Of a DNA stretch of 5,174 nucleotides, positions 1 through 4,633 are shown piece by piece. The notes below the pieces were generated by a model. The model did not search any database and was not told where the DNA came from. It saw only the letters and a program-made list of their open reading frames with translations. Position 1 is the first letter of the stretch. Every line of letters begins with the position of its first letter. A program made the translations under genes and the position numbers. Source of the stretch: CAZEAB01 sp964552945 (GTDB taxonomy: Archaea > Nanobdellota > Nanobdellia > Woesearchaeales > GW2011-AR9); NCBI GenBank assembly GCA_964552945.1, contig CAZKIP010000022.1:1-5174 (forward strand), given 5' to 3'.

Positions 1-2
1 CT

Positions 3-128
3 GAGGATACCGGTAGAGTTGTTGCAAAGACATCAAAGTATAAGGGCAGTCCCCCTTCCCATCCTGGTCGAGATCGTAAAGATTCAGTCGAGAACAACTA
101 CAACGCTGCGCGACACAGCAAGCGATAG
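3..128 (+). CDS. C-terminal end of a small basic protein (partial, 5' end outside window)
   Basis: This frame is open from the left edge to a TAG at 126-128 and encodes 41 residues rich in Lys, Arg, Ser and Pro. A short stretch reads S-H-P-G-R-D-R-K and the end is A-A-R-H-S-K-R. No start is visible. The frame is preferred over frame 1, also open here, because its stop is followed at once by a Shine-Dalgarno (AGGAGA, 127-132) and a new start, the packing seen throughout the window. The S-H-x-(x)-D-R-K stretch faintly resembles S-H-G-D-R-K in the 51-aa basic protein at 4213-4368, so the two may be distant relatives, but the match is too short to rely on. Function unknown. Confidence 0.5.
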   Translation, partial: EDTGRVVAKTSKYKGSPPSHPGRDRKDSVENNYNAARHSKR

Positions 129-137
129 GAGAGCATC

Positions 138-188
138 ATGATCACAGGACAATGGAATCCACACACCCCTTCAGTTAGGAGCCGATAA
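138..188 (+). CDS. Possible 16-codon ORF translationally coupled to the next gene
   Basis: ATG at 138 is preceded by AGGAGA (127-132) with a 5-nt spacer, the same geometry as the best-supported genes here. It encodes MITGQWNPHTPSVRSR and ends at TAA 186-188, which shares its last A with the ATG of the next gene (TAATG). The next gene's Shine-Dalgarno (AGGAG, 177-181) lies inside this ORF, so ribosomes translating it would uncover or reload at the next start. It may be a true micropeptide, a leader ORF that couples translation of 188-475, or a remnant of a deleted gene. No known family is recognised. The strong ribosome binding site and the exact overlap are the only support. Confidence 0.45.
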   Translation: MITGQWNPHTPSVRSR

Positions 189-475
189 TGGCAACAATTC
201 AAGAAGTCGCAGAAAAGTTCGATGTTACCCCAGACCAGGTCAAGCAGCTCAAGGAGGGCATGACGACAACCTGGGATATGATCGGACACGACTGTTACGA
301 GTTCCTGTCGTCGTACGGCTCAGAGACAGAGATGATTGCTGAGATGACAATCGACGCCGGACGTTTGGAAAAGTGCAGTCGAATCGGTGGAATGAAAGTC
401 GACTGGAGGTGGCTCGATAGGAAAGGTCTCAACACGATCGCGCTAGGAGAGGCAACCTGGGACGCACGCTACTAG
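188..475 (+). CDS. Hypothetical small phage protein, 95 aa
   Basis: The ATG follows AGGAG (177-181) with a 6-nt spacer and overlaps the preceding stop as TAATG. The first 23 residues form a likely amphipathic helical pair (IQEVAEKF-DVTP-DQVKQL) whose spacing resembles a helix-turn-helix, but the rest does not look like a DNA-binding domain and I would not call it a regulator. The middle is acidic and Met-rich, and residues 71-77 read VDWRWLD, an aromatic cluster typical of a small folded core. There is no signal peptide or membrane segment. The TAG stop (473-475) shares its G with the -35 box of promoter P1. Reading direction, ribosome binding site and codon pattern make it a confident gene of unknown function. 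Confidence 0.85.
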   Translation: MATIQEVAEKFDVTPDQVKQLKEGMTTTWDMIGHDCYEFLSSYGSETEMIAEMTIDAGRLEKCSRIGGMKVDWRWLDRKGLNTIALGEATWDARY

Positions 476-503
476 TGTAACCCAGTCAATCTTGTGGTAT
501 AAT
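475..503 (+). promoter_or_regulatory. Promoter P1 (GTGTAAC-N16-TATAAT)
   Basis: GTGTAAC at 475-481 is followed after 16 bp by TATAAT at 498-503. TGG directly before the -10 makes it an extended -10, and a second TATAAT overlaps at 503-508. The start of transcription is expected near 510, giving a leader of about 20 nt to the ATG at 531. The -35 begins on the last base of the preceding stop codon. Support comes from seven other copies with identical spacing. Confidence 0.88.
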
Positions 504-530
504 ATAATCACCAACAACCAAGGAGATAGC

Positions 531-782
531 ATGACTATTGTTGATTCAAACAAGTTCGATTGGGAAAGTGGAAACCAGGTCTTTGATGACTTCATTGAGG
601 GCTTTGCTGCGGGAAGTGAGCTGGGCTGGCCTCCTGGATTCATCCCTAGCTCATTCCGCATTCAGAATGAAACTAGAGGAACGGTGGTGACCTACGACGG
701 CTCGGCCAGGCCAGACGATGTGTTCACGTTCTTTGGAACCTGGCAGGGTGATCCGATCCGCATCACCATCTTCAACGACTAG
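531..782 (+). CDS. Hypothetical small phage protein, 83 aa
   Basis: The start at 531 is chosen over an in-frame ATG at 492 because the upstream ATG lies before the -10 box of P1 (498-503) and would not be transcribed from it, while 531 has AGGAG with a 5-nt spacer. The protein is acidic. Residues 16-27 look helical (QVFDDFIEGFAA), residues 32-39 form a Trp/Pro turn (GWPPGFIP), and residues 51-82 alternate polar and hydrophobic residues as in two or three beta strands, including VFTFFGTWQG and IRITIF. It is the first gene of a two-gene unit driven by P1. The next gene's AGGAGG begins inside this stop codon. No known family recognised. Confidence 0.87.
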   Translation: MTIVDSNKFDWESGNQVFDDFIEGFAAGSELGWPPGFIPSSFRIQNETRGTVVTYDGSARPDDVFTFFGTWQGDPIRITIFND

Positions 783-794
783 GAGGAATAGAGA

Positions 795-1091
795 ATGATT
801 AGCACACTTGCAGAGATCATCAACGACGCCTACTACGGCATGACATGCGGAGGAATCGGCGGGTGGGACGGTGACACCGACTTCCGTGAGAACCATGACG
901 GGCTTGATAGCCAGCTGCTGGCACACAGCGTGCTGATCAGGTCGATCACCCGGGGGTCCAAGCTCTTCAGTGATCTGCTCGACGAGATATCTGTGAAGGA
1001 TGAGACATACTCATACAGCCCACCCAAGACTGCTGAAATGCTTGAGAGTGCGCTGGAGGACATCGGCTGGCTTATCGATGAGCTCAGCTGA
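795..1091 (+). CDS. Hypothetical small phage protein, 98 aa
   Basis: The ATG follows a perfect AGGAGG (781-786) with an 8-nt spacer, 12 nt after the previous stop, so it is co-transcribed from P1. The protein is acidic and mostly helical: an N-terminal helix, a Gly-rich loop at residues 15-26 (GMTCGGIGGWDG), a helix around 37-66, and a C-terminal acidic helix at 79-97 with Ile/Leu/Trp spaced as an amphipathic face. There are no catalytic motifs, membrane spans or signal peptide. The two genes of this unit are similar in size and charge, but neither shows which process they serve. The antisense frame is also open (833-1144) but has no ribosome binding site and is treated as a shadow. Confidence 0.87.
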   Translation: MISTLAEIINDAYYGMTCGGIGGWDGDTDFRENHDGLDSQLLAHSVLIRSITRGSKLFSDLLDEISVKDETYSYSPPKTAEMLESALEDIGWLIDELS

Positions 1092-1097
1092 CGCAGC

Positions 1098-1126
1098 GTG
1101 TAACTCCAACGAGGACAGGGTATAAT
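1098..1126 (+). promoter_or_regulatory. Promoter P2 (GTGTAAC-N16-TATAAT)
   Basis: A perfect GTGTAAC (1098-1104) stands exactly 16 bp upstream of a perfect TATAAT (1121-1126), six bases after the preceding stop. It has no TG extension of the -10. The expected transcription start is near 1133, giving a leader of about 33 nt that contains ACAAGGAGATA before the ATG at 1166. Confidence 0.88.
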
Positions 1127-1165
1127 AAGAAAGTAAGGAAACACCTACCAACAAGGAGATACAGC

Positions 1166-1570
1166 ATGTCAAAGGGAATTAAGAAGGGTGACCTGGTTAG
1201 GCTCAATGTCAACCTATGCTTCACGATAGACCACGGCGGCCAGCGTGTTTACCCTCTCAAGAACTATAGTAACGACAAAGAAGGCGTCATCATGGGAACT
1301 CGGATCGCGACTGATGAGGATAGGGACAGCTGGCTTCGCAGCGATAGGTCGAATGGACTTGACTGCGCTGGAGAGCCTAAGCTCCCACCGACAGCATTCG
1401 ACGTCAAGCTCCACAAGGATCGTGTCTACACTGTCATCCGGGCTCGCTGTCGACCGCAGTGGAGCTATCGCGAGCATCCTGGCCAGACGCTGGTCCTTTG
1501 TTCGATCACCGGTGAGGAGGTCTATGTCAAGCGGGATCTCATCGAGACAGTCCCAGGGGAGGCATCATGA
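1166..1570 (+). CDS. SH3-barrel-like small phage protein, 134 aa
   Basis: The longest gene here. ATG follows AAGGAGATACAGC in the P2 leader. Residues 7-14 (KGDLVRLN) are the typical first strand of SH3-like/KOW-type small barrels; EGVI at 39-42, RVYTVIRARC at 86-95 and LVLCSITGEEVYVKRDLIE at 109-127 look like further strands, the last ending in the common 'xVxRxxLE' closing strand. A long polar, acidic insert (46-76) separates the first and later strands. Four Cys are present (18, 67, 95, 112), none in a CxxC pair. The N-terminal 26 residues recur in the truncated ORF at 4732-4812. The role is unknown; such barrels in phages often bind protein or nucleic acid. The gene ends in an ATGA overlap with the next gene. 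Confidence 0.88.
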   Translation: MSKGIKKGDLVRLNVNLCFTIDHGGQRVYPLKNYSNDKEGVIMGTRIATDEDRDSWLRSDRSNGLDCAGEPKLPPTAFDVKLHKDRVYTVIRARCRPQWSYREHPGQTLVLCSITGEEVYVKRDLIETVPGEAS

Positions 1571-1959
1571 AGAGGATCAGACGCGACACAATCCGCAAGC
1601 TCTACCGTGAGGGACTAGCTCAGGTCTTCTGTGCTGAGGCTAATGACTACATCTTACGCGCTCTCAAGAAGGACATCCACATCGCTGGCCAAGGTCCTGG
1701 TAGGTGGGTTGACGACGAGGGAGTCCTCGAGATCTACTGTGAGAGCGGCATCCCAAATGCCACTGATTATGAGGACTTCAGCGCGGAGTACCGCGAGTTC
1801 GGCATTCCCATCCCACCTGAGGGCGCTACTTACCACAACTGTGAGAAGTGGTTTGAGGTCGACGCCTATGTCAATCTCTATCTCGAGGCCATCGGTCGTC
1901 CGGAGCGGGTCCATCACGAGCCTTTCAATAGCGCAGTTGTTGGCGTCTACTGGAGCTAG
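1567..1959 (+). CDS. Hypothetical small phage protein, 130 aa
   Basis: The ATG overlaps the preceding stop as ATGA and follows AGGGGAGG (1555-1562), so it is coupled to the SH3-like gene and shares P2. The first 15 residues are strongly basic (MKRIRRDTIRKLYRE) and helical, followed by a mixed domain with GRWVDDEGVLEIYCE (45-59), FGIPIPPEGATYHNCEKWFEVDAY (78-101, cited by its key Pro, Cys and Trp) and a C-terminal strand VVGVYWS. A basic helix on an otherwise acidic body suggests binding to nucleic acid or an acidic partner, but no motif proves it. The other open forward frame over this gene (1631-2020) lacks a ribosome binding site and has low-complexity Ser/Arg/Thr content, so it is a shadow. 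Confidence 0.87.
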   Translation: MKRIRRDTIRKLYREGLAQVFCAEANDYILRALKKDIHIAGQGPGRWVDDEGVLEIYCESGIPNATDYEDFSAEYREFGIPIPPEGATYHNCEKWFEVDAYVNLYLEAIGRPERVHHEPFNSAVVGVYWS

Positions 1960-1970
1960 CGAGCGCACAC

Positions 1971-1999
1971 ATGTAACGCGTGCGGACATATTATATAAT
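1971..1999 (+). promoter_or_regulatory. Promoter P3 (ATGTAAC-N16-TATAAT) within a palindrome
   Basis: ATGTAAC (1971-1977) is 16 bp upstream of TATAAT (1994-1999). The -10 is embedded in a perfect 16-bp palindrome, CATATTATATAATATG (1987-2002), unlike the other promoters. The expected start is near 2006, giving a leader of about 34 nt to the ATG at 2040. Confidence 0.85.
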
Positions 2000-2039
2000 A
2001 TGCTTAGGAAAACCCCCTAATAGAAGGACTAGAACAGAG

Positions 2040-2330
2040 ATGTACGAAATGAACACGGTAGCAGACATCGTCATTCAGAACGAGAGCTCAGGACCAGGGC
2101 TTCCTGTCCGGGTGTCCATTGACACCCTGGGATGTGTCATCATCGAGCTGGGTTTATCGATCACAGTCAGAACTGATAGCTGTTCAGCGATGGAGCTAGC
2201 TGATGCCCTCTCTACCGCAGCTCAGGATGTTGATGACATGAGACGTTTCGAGGCGCAGGAGAGAGCTCATCTTGACAAGACATACGGAGAGCATGAGAGG
2301 GAGGTCGCTAATGACCCAACAACCTGGTAA
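2040..2330 (+). CDS. Hypothetical small phage protein, 96 aa
   Basis: The start at 2040 is chosen because an upstream in-frame ATG at 1980 lies before the P3 -10 box. The Shine-Dalgarno (AAGGA, 2024-2028) is 11 nt away, longer than usual here, and ATG 2049 cannot be excluded. Residues 8-45 form a beta-rich half (DIVIQNE, PVRVSIDTLGCVIIELG, ITVRTDS). Residues 48-80 form one long charged helix opening CSAMELADALSTAAQDV. Beta-strand half followed by an 'xxLADALxxAAxx' helix is a layout I associate with many small actinophage proteins of unknown function. It is the first gene of the three-gene P3 unit, 15 nt before the zinc-ribbon ORF. Confidence 0.86.
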   Translation: MYEMNTVADIVIQNESSGPGLPVRVSIDTLGCVIIELGLSITVRTDSCSAMELADALSTAAQDVDDMRRFEAQERAHLDKTYGEHEREVANDPTTW

Positions 2331-2345
2331 GGTTAGAGGATGAAG

Positions 2346-2486
2346 ATGCTGAATTGCAACATGTGCGGTCAACCATTCTTTGACTACGAAGGATACGAGG
2401 AGAGACAGGAGGGCATCGTGTGCTCGTACTGCATCGATGAGGAACTCCAGCAGGAGGAAGAGGAATCTCTGGAGGAGAGTGCATGA
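2346..2486 (+). CDS. Small zinc-ribbon protein with acidic tail, 46 aa
   Basis: The ORF has C4-x2-C7 (CNMC) and C26-x2-C29 (CSYC) with 18 residues between, a classic four-cysteine zinc knuckle pair as in zinc ribbons. The remaining residues (30-46) are almost all Glu/Gln/Asp, giving an acidic tail. The start at 2346 has AGAGGA (2335-2340) with a 5-nt spacer; ATG 2340, in the same frame two codons upstream, is possible using AAGG at 2329-2332. It lies between 2040-2330 and 2483-2776 and overlaps the latter as ATGA, exactly filling the gap in the unit. The acidic tail argues against direct DNA binding and rather for a protein partner; this is inference. Confidence 0.82.
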   Translation: MLNCNMCGQPFFDYEGYEERQEGIVCSYCIDEELQQEEEESLEESA

Positions 2487-2776
2487 AGGACGACCAGGAC
2501 AAGAAGCAGTGGATAAGTGTTGTGCTCGGTGATGGCAAGACCTGGAGCAACATCGAGGGATGCAAGATCATCGCATGTGATAAGCGAGCACAGGAAATCT
2601 GGGAGGGATGCGAGGACCTGTCCTATATCCACACTGAGGGTGCTACAATCATTGATGTGGCTGATCTCATGTCAGCTTGTATTGACATCGTCGACGCTCT
2701 TAATATTAGGCTATGGGGTGACACTGCCAATGACATCAAGGGCGGAGTAGAAGAGCTTATCAAGAATGAAGAGTAG
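2483..2776 (+). CDS. Hypothetical small phage protein, 97 aa
   Basis: The ATG overlaps the zinc-ribbon stop as ATGA and follows GGAGGAGA (2471-2478). After a charged start (MKDDQDKKQW), residues 11-35 alternate as strands (ISVVLGDGKTW, CKIIACDK). The sequence continues with Trp/Gly/Cys-rich EIWEGCEDL at 38-46 and a hydrophobic helix at 57-77 (IIDVADLMSACIDIVDALNIR). That helix contains several Asp residues and is therefore a buried amphipathic helix rather than a membrane span. The C-terminus is an acidic helix. There are four Cys (27, 32, 43, 66), not in a zinc-binding pattern. It is the last gene of the P3 unit; P4 begins five bases after its stop. Family unknown. Confidence 0.86.
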   Translation: MKDDQDKKQWISVVLGDGKTWSNIEGCKIIACDKRAQEIWEGCEDLSYIHTEGATIIDVADLMSACIDIVDALNIRLWGDTANDIKGGVEELIKNEE

Positions 2777-2780
2777 CTAC

Positions 2781-2809
2781 GTGTAACCCTGTGTCCACCG
2801 TGGTATTAT
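2781..2809 (+). promoter_or_regulatory. Promoter P4 (GTGTAAC-N16-TATTAT)
   Basis: A perfect GTGTAAC (2781-2787) is followed after 16 bp by TATTAT (2804-2809), one mismatch to the consensus -10, and is helped by a TGG extension (2801-2803). The expected start is near 2816, so the leader is only about 17 nt and begins almost at the AAGGAG (2818-2823). Confidence 0.83.
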
Positions 2810-2832
2810 GGGGGTACAAGGAGTAAATCGGT

Positions 2833-3042
2833 ATGAAACGTGGATCTCTCGTAAAGCTCACAAAGCGGGCCAAGAACCACGCTAGCCGTAGTGTCTTCGA
2901 GGGAGGCGCTGGCCAGTTGGGCATCGTCATCAAGCCGGAGTGGAACGTACTTTCTGGCGAGGGCAAGCTTCGCTATCAGGTGCTCTGGCCAAATGGTTCA
3001 ATCACCTCAGAGGGTATGACAAGCGTTCAGTATGTCGGATAG
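2833..3042 (+). CDS. Small SH3-barrel-like protein, 69 aa
   Basis: ATG follows AAGGAG (2818-2823) with a 9-nt spacer. The protein is basic and fits a minimal SH3-like barrel. Strand one is KRGSLVKLTK (2-11), then a basic loop. AGQLGIVIKPEW (26-37) matches the 'GxxGxVx' second strand of such barrels, RYQVLWPNGSITS (47-59) gives strands three and four with the typical 'V.WxxG' turn, and VQYV ends the fold. The length equals a single domain with no extra parts. It is alone under P4. A basic single barrel could bind nucleic acid or a host protein; nothing decides which. It is not obviously a recent copy of the 1166 gene: only the general first-strand pattern is shared. Confidence 0.85.
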   Translation: MKRGSLVKLTKRAKNHASRSVFEGGAGQLGIVIKPEWNVLSGEGKLRYQVLWPNGSITSEGMTSVQYVG

Positions 3043-3045
3043 CGC

Positions 3046-3074
3046 ATGCAACGGTTAACATTGCATGGTATAAT
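3046..3074 (+). promoter_or_regulatory. Promoter P5 (ATGCAAC-N16-TATAAT)
   Basis: ATGCAAC (3046-3052) deviates from the consensus at two bases but sits exactly 16 bp before TATAAT (3069-3074), which carries the TGG extension. The nearby GGTTAAC (3053-3059) is closer in sequence to some -35 copies but only 9 bp away, so it is not the -35. A 7-bp inverted repeat, TAACATT (3056-3062) and AATGTTA (3072-3078), spans the spacer and the -10. The expected start is near 3081. Confidence 0.8.
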
Positions 3075-3097
3075 GTTATTACAAGGAAGGAGTTATT

Positions 3098-3385
3098 ATG
3101 TCCCTTGATCAGATGGTAGGTAGGCTAGGTTCGCTCGATGTGGCGGATCTCGTTCGGTTGAATGACGCACTTGTGCACGAGCTGAAGCATAAGCGTCGCC
3201 AACAGAATCGTGCTGCTCGGAACTTGTTTCAGAAAGGTGATCGAGTTTCGTTCGGTGATGTTTCTGCAAATGGCAAACGTTCCTACAAGGAAGGAACTGT
3301 CCATGCTGTCAAGCGGACACGTGCTCAGGTCCAGGTCGGGAACACCGTGTGGACCGTTCCTCTCAACATGCTGCAGGCTCTGTAG
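3098..3385 (+). CDS. Two-part protein: basic helical N-terminus plus SH3-like C-terminus, 95 aa
   Basis: ATG follows AAGGAG (3087-3092) with a 5-nt spacer. Residues 1-42 form a helical part that becomes strongly basic (LKHKRRQQNRAAR at 29-41). Residues 45-95 read as a small SH3-like barrel: QKGDRVSFG (45-53), YKEGTVHAVKRTRAQVQVG (63-81) and VWTVPLNMLQAL (84-95), where 'KGDxVxF', 'EGTVxxVxRxRxxVxVG' and a final 'VPLNxLQ' strand are typical. A basic helix next to a barrel with exposed Arg/Lys suggests RNA or DNA binding; this is inference from charge and fold. It is the first gene under P5; the next start lies 9 nt beyond its stop. Confidence 0.87.
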   Translation: MSLDQMVGRLGSLDVADLVRLNDALVHELKHKRRQQNRAARNLFQKGDRVSFGDVSANGKRSYKEGTVHAVKRTRAQVQVGNTVWTVPLNMLQAL

Positions 3386-3394
3386 GGAGAGGAT

Positions 3395-3628
3395 ATGAAA
3401 AAGTATTCAGCATTCGTAGCGTCACTTGACGACATCGGCGAGGTCTGTGACCTGGTCAGTGAGTGGCAGGCAGAGAATCCATATGTCTACATCATCGACT
3501 TTGAGGTGCCGGAAGGCACAGACGCTCGAACAGTGATCCTCATCGGCCGTGGGTTGATGTGGGAAGATGGATGGACAGAGCAGGGAACAGTCAGCACAAT
3601 CGTCGAGGACCTGACACCGGACGTGTAG
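3395..3628 (+). CDS. Hypothetical small acidic protein, 77 aa
   Basis: ATG follows GGGAG (3385-3389) with a 5-nt spacer; the Shine-Dalgarno starts on the last base of the previous stop. The order looks like strand (YSAFVASL, 4-11), helix (DDIGEVCDLVSEWQAEN, 12-28), strand (VYIIDFEVP, 31-39), strand (RTVILIGRGLMWEDGW, 45-60) and a C-terminal helix. This is a compact alpha/beta fold with strong acidity, second gene of the P5 unit. Acidic small phage proteins sometimes mimic DNA, but the charge here is spread normally and I do not claim that. Its last codons GTG-TAG form the -35 box of P6. Family unknown. Confidence 0.86.
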   Translation: MKKYSAFVASLDDIGEVCDLVSEWQAENPYVYIIDFEVPEGTDARTVILIGRGLMWEDGWTEQGTVSTIVEDLTPDV

Positions 3629-3651
3629 GTTTCCGTTTCACATGGTATGAT
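3623..3651 (+). promoter_or_regulatory. Promoter P6 (GTGTAGG-N16-TATGAT)
   Basis: GTGTAGG (3623-3629) includes the Val codon and TAG stop of the preceding gene and is 16 bp from TATGAT (3646-3651), which has a TGG extension. GATAAT at 3649-3654 overlaps and could serve as the -10 with a longer spacer. The 12-bp TGGTATGATAAT is shared exactly with P7. The expected start is near 3658, a leader of about 20 nt. Confidence 0.74.
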
Positions 3652-3677
3652 AATAGCATACTACAAAGGAGAGTCTC

Positions 3678-3959
3678 GTGGGAGATTTGAAGTCACTAAC
3701 TGGTAAGGAAGTAAACGAGGGAATTGAGGAGGACGTGGGCGGCACTTGCTTGACAGGTGCTGGGATTGATTTCTACCGTCTGCTGATGATCAAACAGGCA
3801 CTCAGTGCACAGTGTAACGGCTTTCGCCTCTCGAACAAGGCTCCGCAAGGCACCACACTGGCTCGGCGTTTTCTTGGATTGAAGGGCAACAAGGAGAGTC
3901 TCCTTGCTCAGGTGAATGAGATCATCGAGCGAATTCAACGGGAGAGAACACAGTCATGA
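3678..3959 (+). CDS. Hypothetical small phage protein, 93 aa, GTG start
   Basis: GTG at 3678 follows AAGGAG (3666-3671) with a 6-nt spacer. Residues 1-25 are acidic and probably loose. From residue 30 the sequence follows a pattern I recognise from many small phage proteins of unknown function: a helix 'xxYRLLMIKQALSAQ' (33-45), a basic Gly/Arg segment (48-64), 'FLGLKGNKESLLAQVNEII' (66-83, cited for its L-K-G-N-K-E and L-L-A-Q core), and a basic end (RIQRERTQS). The resemblance is from memory of the pattern and not from a search. It overlaps the next gene as ATGA and shares P6. An internal GTGTAAC at 3812 lacks a -10 and is not a promoter. Confidence 0.86.
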   Translation: MGDLKSLTGKEVNEGIEEDVGGTCLTGAGIDFYRLLMIKQALSAQCNGFRLSNKAPQGTTLARRFLGLKGNKESLLAQVNEIIERIQRERTQS

Positions 3960-4168
3960 CTTGGACAGTGATCACGCAGGAATTCAAGACGCAGAATGGT
4001 GCACCTCGCTCGACACACATCGTCAGTATGTACTCGTCTCCTGACTCAGAGATTGCACTTCAGGATGCTAGAGGTCGTTTCAACACAGAGGCATCCAATG
4101 AGAATAGCACCTTCGTCAAGGTCATTGCTCTCATCAAAGGCGATCACCTGACCTCCACCGTCGTGTAG
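3956..4168 (+). CDS. Hypothetical small phage protein, 70 aa
   Basis: The ATG overlaps the preceding stop as ATGA; GGGAGAG upstream (about 3940-3946) supplies a Shine-Dalgarno. Residues 2-10 (TWTVITQEF) and 21-26 (HIVSMY) look like strands, 29-42 a helix (PDSEIALQDARGRF), and 51-61 a final strand (STFVKVIALIK) followed by GDH. This strand-strand-helix-strand order matches small phage proteins that carry a helix of the form '..A..DA...F' before a 'VxxVxAL' strand; function unknown. The last codons GTC-GTG-TAG contribute GTGTAGA, the -35 of P7, so the C-terminal sequence is partly fixed by the promoter. Confidence 0.85.
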   Translation: MTWTVITQEFKTQNGAPRSTHIVSMYSSPDSEIALQDARGRFNTEASNENSTFVKVIALIKGDHLTSTVV

Positions 4169-4191
4169 ATAGGATAACGCCGTGGTATGAT
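4163..4191 (+). promoter_or_regulatory. Promoter P7 (GTGTAGA-N16-TATGAT)
   Basis: GTGTAGA (4163-4169) contains the preceding stop codon and stands 16 bp before TATGAT (4186-4191), with a TGG extension. A GATAAT overlaps at 4189-4194. The odd palindrome ATGAT-A-ATCAT (4187-4197) covers the -10 and the start region. The leader to the GTG at 4213 is only about 15 nt. Confidence 0.74.
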
Positions 4192-4212
4192 AATCATGCT
4201 GAGGAGCTAACT

Positions 4213-4368
4213 GTGGCTAATAAAAATAAGCAAACCGAGAAAAAGCTTAAGTCACGGAACTGGCTTGCTGTTAGGGCATTTCAAAGATCAGGTGCTGGTT
4301 CTCACGGAGACAGAAAGAAGCAGCTGTCTAAGAAGGCATGCCGGGGGAAGGTAACCGTTCCTAGATGA
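4213..4368 (+). CDS. Small highly basic protein, 51 aa, GTG start
   Basis: GTG at 4213 follows GAGGAG (4201-4206) with a 6-nt spacer, and P7 lies immediately upstream. The protein is dominated by Lys and Arg: the N-terminus (ANKNKQTEKKLKSRN), a short helix WLAVRAFQRS at 17-26, then GAGSHGDRKKQLSKKACRGK at 27-46 (key S-H-x-D-R-K-K). Short basic proteins with a 'FNxxxxHxDRKK' core are frequent in actinophage genomes and have no known function; this one fits that style, from memory. It could bind nucleic acid. The TGA stop (4366-4368) also supplies the TG extension of P8. It was easily missed because of its size and GTG start. Confidence 0.82.
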   Translation: MANKNKQTEKKLKSRNWLAVRAFQRSGAGSHGDRKKQLSKKACRGKVTVPR

Positions 4369-4374
4369 TACAAT
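4349..4374 (+). promoter_or_regulatory. Probable weak promoter P8 (extended -10 only)
   Basis: TGATACAAT (4366-4374) is an extended -10 with one mismatch in the hexamer. AGGTAAC (4349-4355) resembles the -35 of the other promoters but is only 13 bp away, and the 16-bp position holds no match. The inverted repeat ATGAT-N3-ATCAT (4365-4377) covers the -10, as at P7. The predicted leader of about 31 nt to the ATG at 4412 matches other units. Confidence 0.5.
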
Positions 4375-4411
4375 CATATCTCACCACAGTATCCTTGTAC
4401 AAGGAGACACC

Positions 4412-4633
4412 ATGCACCTAACGCACGGCTCAGGATTCACAGAGAACCTCATCATATCGCTGAACGTCAGCAGCGTCATCGAGAGCTTTGTCGATGATCT
4501 GAATCTGCTAGATAGATCGAGCGCCCGGGTACGAGATGTAGATGACGAGAGGACGCTGATCGAGCGCAAGAGGATGCTCCTCTCAGAGCTAGAGCTTCTA
4601 TTCACGATGATTCCTGAGATGCCGGAGGCATGA
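4412..4633 (+). CDS. Hypothetical small helical protein, 73 aa
   Basis: ATG follows AAGGAG (4401-4406) with a 5-nt spacer. After a short polar start (MHLTHGSGFTE) residues 12-33 form a hydrophobic-acidic helix (NLIISLNVSSVIESFVDDLNLL), and residues 43-68 form a long charged helix with heptad-like Leu/Ile spacing (DVDDERTLIERKRMLLSELELLF), suitable for a helical hairpin or coiled coil. There is no membrane span. It heads a unit that goes on to the 29-aa membrane peptide, which starts on its stop codon (TGATG). An antisense frame (4381-4605) is Ser-rich and has no ribosome binding site, so it is rejected. Confidence 0.83.
   Translation: MHLTHGSGFTENLIISLNVSSVIESFVDDLNLLDRSSARVRDVDDERTLIERKRMLLSELELLFTMIPEMPEA

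Noticed and set aside
22..44. TTGCAA and TATAAG as a promoter in the left edge
   Set aside because: Spacer of 11 bp, poor -10, and located inside an open coding tail.
188..256. Helix-turn-helix DNA-binding domain at the start of the 95-aa protein
   Set aside because: The helix spacing is suggestive, but the remaining sequence gives no support and the match is too general.
833..1144. 103-codon minus-strand open frame
   Set aside because: Antisense to the 795-1091 gene and P2, Ser-rich, without a ribosome binding site or promoter.
1245..1610. 121-codon open frame on the + strand
   Set aside because: Lies in another frame of the 1166 gene, no ribosome binding site, shadow composition.
1990..1995. 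Minus-strand TATAAT within the P3 palindrome as a divergent promoter
   Set aside because: No GTGTAAC-like box at the proper distance and no minus-strand gene to serve.
1631..2020. 129-codon open frame on the + strand
   Set aside because: Overlaps the well-supported 1567-1959 gene, has no Shine-Dalgarno and gives a Ser/Thr/Arg-rich sequence typical of a shifted frame.
3053..3059. GGTTAAC as the -35 of P5
   Set aside because: Only 9 bp from TATAAT; ATGCAAC at 3046-3052 has the exact 16-bp spacing seen elsewhere.
3812..3818. GTGTAAC inside the 3678-3959 gene
   Set aside because: Sixteen bases downstream there is ACAAGG rather than a -10, so it lacks the second half of the promoter unit.
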